A stretch of 8,624 nt of DNA from Ardenticatenales bacterium (GTDB lineage Bacteria > Chloroflexota > Anaerolineae > Promineifilales > UBA4811), in contig DAOUVM010000079.1 of assembly GCA_030667645.1 (NCBI GenBank), positions 1 through 8,624 of the forward strand, in the 5' to 3' direction. Shown one piece after another: positions 5,466-8,624 of this stretch (the first letter of the stretch is position 1; the number at the start of each line of letters is the position of its first letter). Position numbers and translations under genes: made by a program. The notes beneath the pieces are model-generated. The model saw nothing but the letters and a program-made list of their open reading frames with translations. It did no database searches and had not been told where the DNA came from.

Positions 5466-6032
5466 CTACACGCTTTCAACGATCTTTAGCAGCGAGAGAT
5501 CGGGCAGAGACAGAACAACGAACGACGGTAGGCCGAGTCGTTTCCAAAAGCGCACCGGCTCTGCGCCCACCACCCGCGAGACAAACAGCGTGATCACGGT
5601 CCCGTGACTGACAAGGGCCGGGTTGCGGTCCGGGAATCGCTCAATCACGCCAGACACCGCCCGGGCAAATCTCTCATGGGCCTGATCGGCCGTCTCGCCG
5701 CCAAACACCAACTTGTCAGGATCCTGAAACACGCGGGCAACAAGCCTCTGGAACTCTTTGCCGTCCTGGAGGAACTTGACATCCCGCCGATCATGCTCGT
5801 GCAGGTCCGGGGCCGTCTCCAGGGGTCTGCCCAGGCAATCAGCCACGATCCGCCCCGTTTCGATCGCCTTTGGCTCCAGGCTGGCCACAATGACGCCAGG
5901 ATCATGGACGAACAGCTTCTGGGCCAGTCGCCGGCAGCGGAGGCGGCCATCCGGCGATAGTCGCCACTGGCTGGCCGGCAGGGCCGGGACGATTTCTGGC
6001 CGCGAATGCTTGATCAGAATGAGTTTCCGCAT
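5466..6032 (-). CDS. Histidine phosphatase superfamily protein (phosphoglycerate-mutase-like), lysine variant
   Basis: 188 aa in the branch 1 histidine-phosphatase pattern. The N-terminal strand LILIKHSRPE (4-13) carries the nucleophile H9, where the usual motif is RHG. SLEPKAIETG (51-60) corresponds to the second-arginine motif (SPxxRAxET). HEHDR (78-82) supplies a candidate acid/base glutamate (E79). LVSHGTV (140-146) carries the second histidine, H143. Both phosphate-binding arginines are thus lysines (K8 and K55), while the two histidines are kept. I believe a subfamily with this pattern exists, but its substrate is unknown to me. It acts presumably on a small phosphorylated metabolite in the cytosol, as no signal peptide is seen. 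The start ATG on the complement at 6032 has only a modest GGGCGGA Shine-Dalgarno. A 224-bp gap separates it from mscS, so it may have its own promoter. Confidence 0.85.
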   Translation of the reverse strand: MRKLILIKHSRPEIVPALPASQWRLSPDGRLRCRRLAQKLFVHDPGVIVASLEPKAIETGRIVADCLGRPLETAPDLHEHDRRDVKFLQDGKEFQRLVARVFQDPDKLVFGGETADQAHERFARAVSGVIERFPDRNPALVSHGTVITLFVSRVVGAEPVRFWKRLGLPSFVVLSLPDLSLLKIVESV

Positions 6033-6213
6033 GGTCCGCCCGTGAGCGACACGATGCCGTCGGTGGAACGGTGACTCGGTGCCCGACCACTTCCCGCCCC
6101 AGTGTAGCCGAGAACGCGGTCAGTCAGCAGCATGCAATATCCGATCAACACGCTGCCGCGTCACCGCCGCTCGTCCGATCCGGGCTGCGCGGCCGCTGCA
6201 ACGCAAATCGGCC

Positions 6214-6242
6214 CTCCCGAATCCGCGAATCGGCGCCGGGAG
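6214..6242 (-). terminator. Hairpin after mscS, weak terminator candidate
   Basis: On the complement, 14 nt after the mscS stop, CTCCCG and CGGGAG (plus-strand 6237-6242 and 6214-6219) form a 6-bp stem with a 17-nt loop that contains a further CCG/CGG pairing. No clear U-tract follows, only a short GATTTG. The remainder of the 224-bp gap up to 6032 shows no gene; a GGCTACACT on the complement (plus 6101-6109) might be a -10 element for the phosphatase gene, but I find no matching -35. Confidence 0.3.
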
Positions 6243-6256
6243 CCGGAACGGGCCCC

Positions 6257-7351
6257 TCAGTCCGACATCGCCGTGGCGCGGCCGGCGTCCTTTTCCTGAA
6301 ATCTGTGGTGCACCTCAATCTGGTCCATAGGTATCTCAATGCCCGCCTCGTCCAGCGCATGGAGAACAGCCGTATTGACCTTGTCGAACATGCGACGGGT
6401 GTCAACGTAAGAGTCGATCCACCAGCGGAGGCGGAAGATCAGCGCTGTATCCCCAAACTCCAGGAAAAGAGCCTCCACCTTCCGTTCCGGCACAACCCCG
6501 TCCACCCCTCTCACCGCTCCAATCATGGTCTTACGGGCCAACTCCAGGTCTGATCCATAGTCAATGCCGATGTGCACCTGAATGCGATACTGTCTGTCCG
6601 GGTACGAGTAATTGACCACCAGGCTCTTGCCTATCACCGAGTTGGGAACAATGATCATCCGATTGTCACGAGTGCGAATGCGCGTGCTGCGCAGCCCAAT
6701 GTCCACCACATCCCCCCAGGTCTCCAGATCCTGTATCTCCACCCGATCGCCAATGCGAAAAGGGCGATCGATCATGATGATGAATCCGCTGATAGTGTCG
6801 GACAGGGCGGCTTGGGCGGCCAGCGCAATGGCCAGTGAGCCGACACCCAAGGTCGTGACCAGGGCGCTCACGTCAATGTCGAAACGGCCCAGCAGAAGAA
6901 TGATGCCAATGAACCCCAGGATGCCGAGCACGACACGACGGAAGAAAGGAAGCAATTGCTCGTCCAGTTTGGTCTCGGTGTGGGCGGCTATCTCGCTACC
7001 ATACCAGAGAAAGAGATCGTGGACCAGACGCCACACAAAGACAATGCTAACCAGCATATTGAGGAGGAAAAAGAGAGTGCCCAGCGGCTCGCTCCACGAT
7101 TCCGGCACGAAATCGAGCCGGCCGATGGAAACTTTGAGAACCATTAGCACAAGGAACCAGTAGAGAGGCGAGCGAAGCGCCGTGAGGACGGCATCGTCGA
7201 GAGTAGTGCTGGTGCGTTTCGCCACCCGGATAGCCACGCGCCCCATCAGGAAATCAACCAGCCGGCGGCCGAGAACCACCACCGCCACCGAAATGAGCGC
7301 CGAAATCCCCAGATCGATCCATTGCGGATTGGTCAGTCCCAGAAAATCCAT
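6257..7351 (-). CDS. mscS: MscS-type small-conductance mechanosensitive channel
   Basis: An inner-membrane tension-gated channel that releases solutes on osmotic downshock. With start ATG 7351 it has 364 aa, longer than E. coli MscS (286 aa). Membrane helices lie near residues 13-35, 61-79, 92-115 and 138-156, so there is about one more N-terminal helix than E. coli MscS. The pore-lining segment is about 160-195, with the Gly/Ala pattern LGVGSLAIALAAQAALSD. The beta domain follows with FRIGDRVEI (198-206) and the signature VVDIGLRSTRIRTRDN (215-230) then MIIVPNS (232-238). A cytoplasmic alpha/beta domain runs about 255-345. The start is fixed by GGAGG 7 nt upstream; a TTG 21 nt further out is not needed. 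It lies 102 nt downstream of the hydantoinase-type gene on the same strand and may share its transcript. Confidence 0.93.
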   Translation of the reverse strand: MDFLGLTNPQWIDLGISALISVAVVVLGRRLVDFLMGRVAIRVAKRTSTTLDDAVLTALRSPLYWFLVLMVLKVSIGRLDFVPESWSEPLGTLFFLLNMLVSIVFVWRLVHDLFLWYGSEIAAHTETKLDEQLLPFFRRVVLGILGFIGIILLLGRFDIDVSALVTTLGVGSLAIALAAQAALSDTISGFIIMIDRPFRIGDRVEIQDLETWGDVVDIGLRSTRIRTRDNRMIIVPNSVIGKSLVVNYSYPDRQYRIQVHIGIDYGSDLELARKTMIGAVRGVDGVVPERKVEALFLEFGDTALIFRLRWWIDSYVDTRRMFDKVNTAVLHALDEAGIEIPMDQIEVHHRFQEKDAGRATAMSD

Positions 7352-7358
7352 CCCTATG

Positions 7359-7363
7359 CCTCC
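7359..7363 (-). promoter_or_regulatory. Ribosome-binding site deciding the mscS start
   Basis: The complement reads GGAGG followed by 7 nt and then ATG 7351. The upstream in-frame TTG at 7372 precedes this site and would initiate without it, so the seven extra residues are rejected. Confidence 0.8.
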
Positions 7364-7402
7364 ATCATCCAAAGAAAAGCGTCCACCGGCGGCGGCGCCA
7401 AG

Positions 7403-7442
7403 GTGACAGCTCCCGAAACAGAAAACTCGGGATCGCCGTCAC
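7403..7442 (-). repeat. Imperfect hairpin between the hydantoinase gene and mscS
   Basis: Outer arms GTGAC (7403-7407) and GTCAC (7438-7442) and inner arms TCCCGA (7411-7416) and TCGGGA (7427-7432) pair, with a GC/GC pair between them and small bulges. The loop is A-rich (10 nt). It begins 11 nt after the upstream gene's stop. No terminal T-run is present, so it may be a processing or attenuating structure rather than a full terminator. Confidence 0.35.
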
Positions 7443-7453
7443 ATTCGAGCCAG

Positions 7454-8624
7454 CTATGCGAGGGCTGCTGGCCATCCTGCACGGTCAACCGGCGGTATGG
7501 CGATGAATCGTCCCCGGCCGGCCTGGCCGACAAACTCTCCGTCGCGCACGATGTGTTCCCCCCGGCTGAACACATCCCGCGGCCAACCGGTGAGTTGTAG
7601 GCCCTCGTATGGGCTCCAGTCGACCTTCTCGTGGAGCGCTTGGGCCGAAACCTCAACTGGGCGGCGAGGGTCAAAGATCACCAGGTCGGCGTCGTACCCT
7701 GGCGCCACATGTCCCTTGCGCGGCAAGTTGAAAAGACGCGCCGGACCGGTGCAGCATATCTCCACCCAGCGCGGCAGGCTGAGCAGGCCCCGGCGAGCAG
7801 CGTCGTGAGCCAGGCCAAGTCGCGCCTCAATCGATGGAACACCGCCCGGCACCCCATCAAAGCCCGGCTCGGCCGCCTTTTCCGCGGCCGTGAACGGGCA
7901 ATGGTCGGTGCTCAGAATCTGCAATTCCCCCCTCGCCAGCCCGCCCCATAGAGCAGCGTGATCCGCCTCGTGACGCAGCGGTGGAGCGCAGACAAACCGC
8001 TCGCCGTGCTCTCCCGCCAGCTTGTCGGCGGTCAGAAACAGATATTGAGGACAGGTCTCGCCATAGGCAGCTTGTCCCAACTGCCGGGCAGCGGTGATGC
8101 GATCCAGCGATTCGGCGCAGGAGACATGCACTACGAGCAGGGCGGCTCCAGCCTGGCGTGCCAGTTCCAATGCCCCGCCTACCGCCTCGGCCTCCAACGT
8201 GGCCGGCCGGGTGCGAGCGTGCCAGATAGGCGCAGTGTGGCCGGCCGCCAGCGCTTCGGAGCGCAACCGGTCAATCACCGGACCGTTTTCACTGTGCAGA
8301 ATCGGCAGCGCACCGTGGCGCGCCAGCGCTCGCAAGACCTCGTAGAGCCGGGCATCGTCCAGACAGAGTGGGCCGTAAGCCTGGTACATCTTGAACGAAT
8401 AGATGCCGGCCGCCATCACATCGGCGATACGATCCAGCCCGTGATCGGCATGCCAGACCGGGATGTTCATGTGCAATCCATAATCGATCACCACCCGGCC
8501 ATCCGCCTCTGCCCGGCGGGCAGCCAGCGCGTCCAGCATTGGCTGCTCGGGTTCAGGATGAACAAAGTCGATCACCGAGGTAGTCCCGCCGCAAGCGGCC
8601 GCCACCGTGCCGCTCTGAAAATCG
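7454..8624 (-). CDS. Dihydropyrimidinase / D-hydantoinase family amidohydrolase (N-terminus outside window)
   Basis: A metal-dependent cyclic-amide hydrolase opening dihydropyrimidine or hydantoin rings. 389 residues are visible, counted from the first full codon at 8623; the frame is open at the edge and begins DFQSGTVAAACGG, matching an internal segment, so roughly 70 residues including the HxH metal motif are missing. The remaining metal site is intact: K78 in SFKMYQAY (the lysine that is carboxylated, with Tyr83 five residues on), H110 in LHSENG, H166 in VHVSCAE, and D240 in LSTDHCPF. GETCPQY (188-194) and GVPGGVPSIEAR (257-268) are typical. The C-terminal beta-sandwich includes GYDADLVIFDP and ends near GRFIA, as in dihydropyrimidinases. 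Allantoinase or another hydantoinase activity cannot be excluded. It is upstream of mscS on the same strand. Confidence 0.9.
   Translation of the reverse strand, partial: DFQSGTVAAACGGTTSVIDFVHPEPEQPMLDALAARRAEADGRVVIDYGLHMNIPVWHADHGLDRIADVMAAGIYSFKMYQAYGPLCLDDARLYEVLRALARHGALPILHSENGPVIDRLRSEALAAGHTAPIWHARTRPATLEAEAVGGALELARQAGAALLVVHVSCAESLDRITAARQLGQAAYGETCPQYLFLTADKLAGEHGERFVCAPPLRHEADHAALWGGLARGELQILSTDHCPFTAAEKAAEPGFDGVPGGVPSIEARLGLAHDAARRGLLSLPRWVEICCTGPARLFNLPRKGHVAPGYDADLVIFDPRRPVEVSAQALHEKVDWSPYEGLQLTGWPRDVFSRGEHIVRDGEFVGQAGRGRFIAIPPVDRAGWPAALA

Noticed and set aside
6071..6553. Plus-strand 160-codon frame over the phosphatase-mscS gap
   Set aside because: Mostly antisense to mscS, with no ribosome site or coherent domain.

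Overview
The window is G+C-rich bacterial chromosome (estimated by eye) with densely packed genes and ordinary Shine-Dalgarno sites. I see no mobile element, CRISPR array, rRNA or tRNA. The gene set is a EutB-like dehydratase, a class II aldolase, RpiA, Rpe, a dihydropyrimidinase-type hydrolase, MscS and a lysine-variant histidine phosphatase. This would fit an environmental bacterium, possibly Chloroflexota, but that assignment is a weak impression from protein style and was not tested.

Layout, plus strand (1-5240): the C-terminal tail of an unrecognised gene ends at 119 and is followed by a convincing terminator. Next come two tightly coupled small membrane-protein genes: a 66-residue double glycine-zipper protein and a 129-residue four-helix protein. 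A short class I SAM methyltransferase (165 aa) follows. A 239-bp leader holding two adjacent hairpins precedes a PLP-dependent threonine/serine dehydratase that most resembles EutB of hydroxyectoine catabolism. After a possible weak terminator comes a sugar-phosphate operon: class II fructose-bisphosphate aldolase, ribose-5-phosphate isomerase A and ribulose-phosphate 3-epimerase. A 23-codon reading frame joins the last two genes with a 4-base ATGA overlap at each end.

Layout, minus strand (5466-8624), convergent with the first block. In transcription order these are a dihydropyrimidinase/D-hydantoinase-like amidohydrolase whose N-terminus lies beyond the window, an MscS-type mechanosensitive channel, and a histidine-phosphatase-family protein. 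The two blocks meet in a 225-bp gap without a strong terminator.

How the genes work together: aldolase, RpiA and Rpe interconvert hexose, triose and pentose phosphates. They belong to glycolysis/gluconeogenesis and the non-oxidative pentose phosphate pathway, and also occur in Calvin or ribulose-monophosphate cycles, but no pathway-specific enzyme is present here to choose among these. The dehydratase (2-oxoacid plus ammonia from a hydroxy-amino acid) and the cyclic-amide hydrolase suggest amino-acid or pyrimidine catabolism. MscS is a stress valve. Nothing in the window is clearly a new system. The observations most worth checking are the bridging mini-ORF, the glycine-zipper membrane pair, the dehydratase leader, and the Arg-to-Lys changes in the phosphatase active site.
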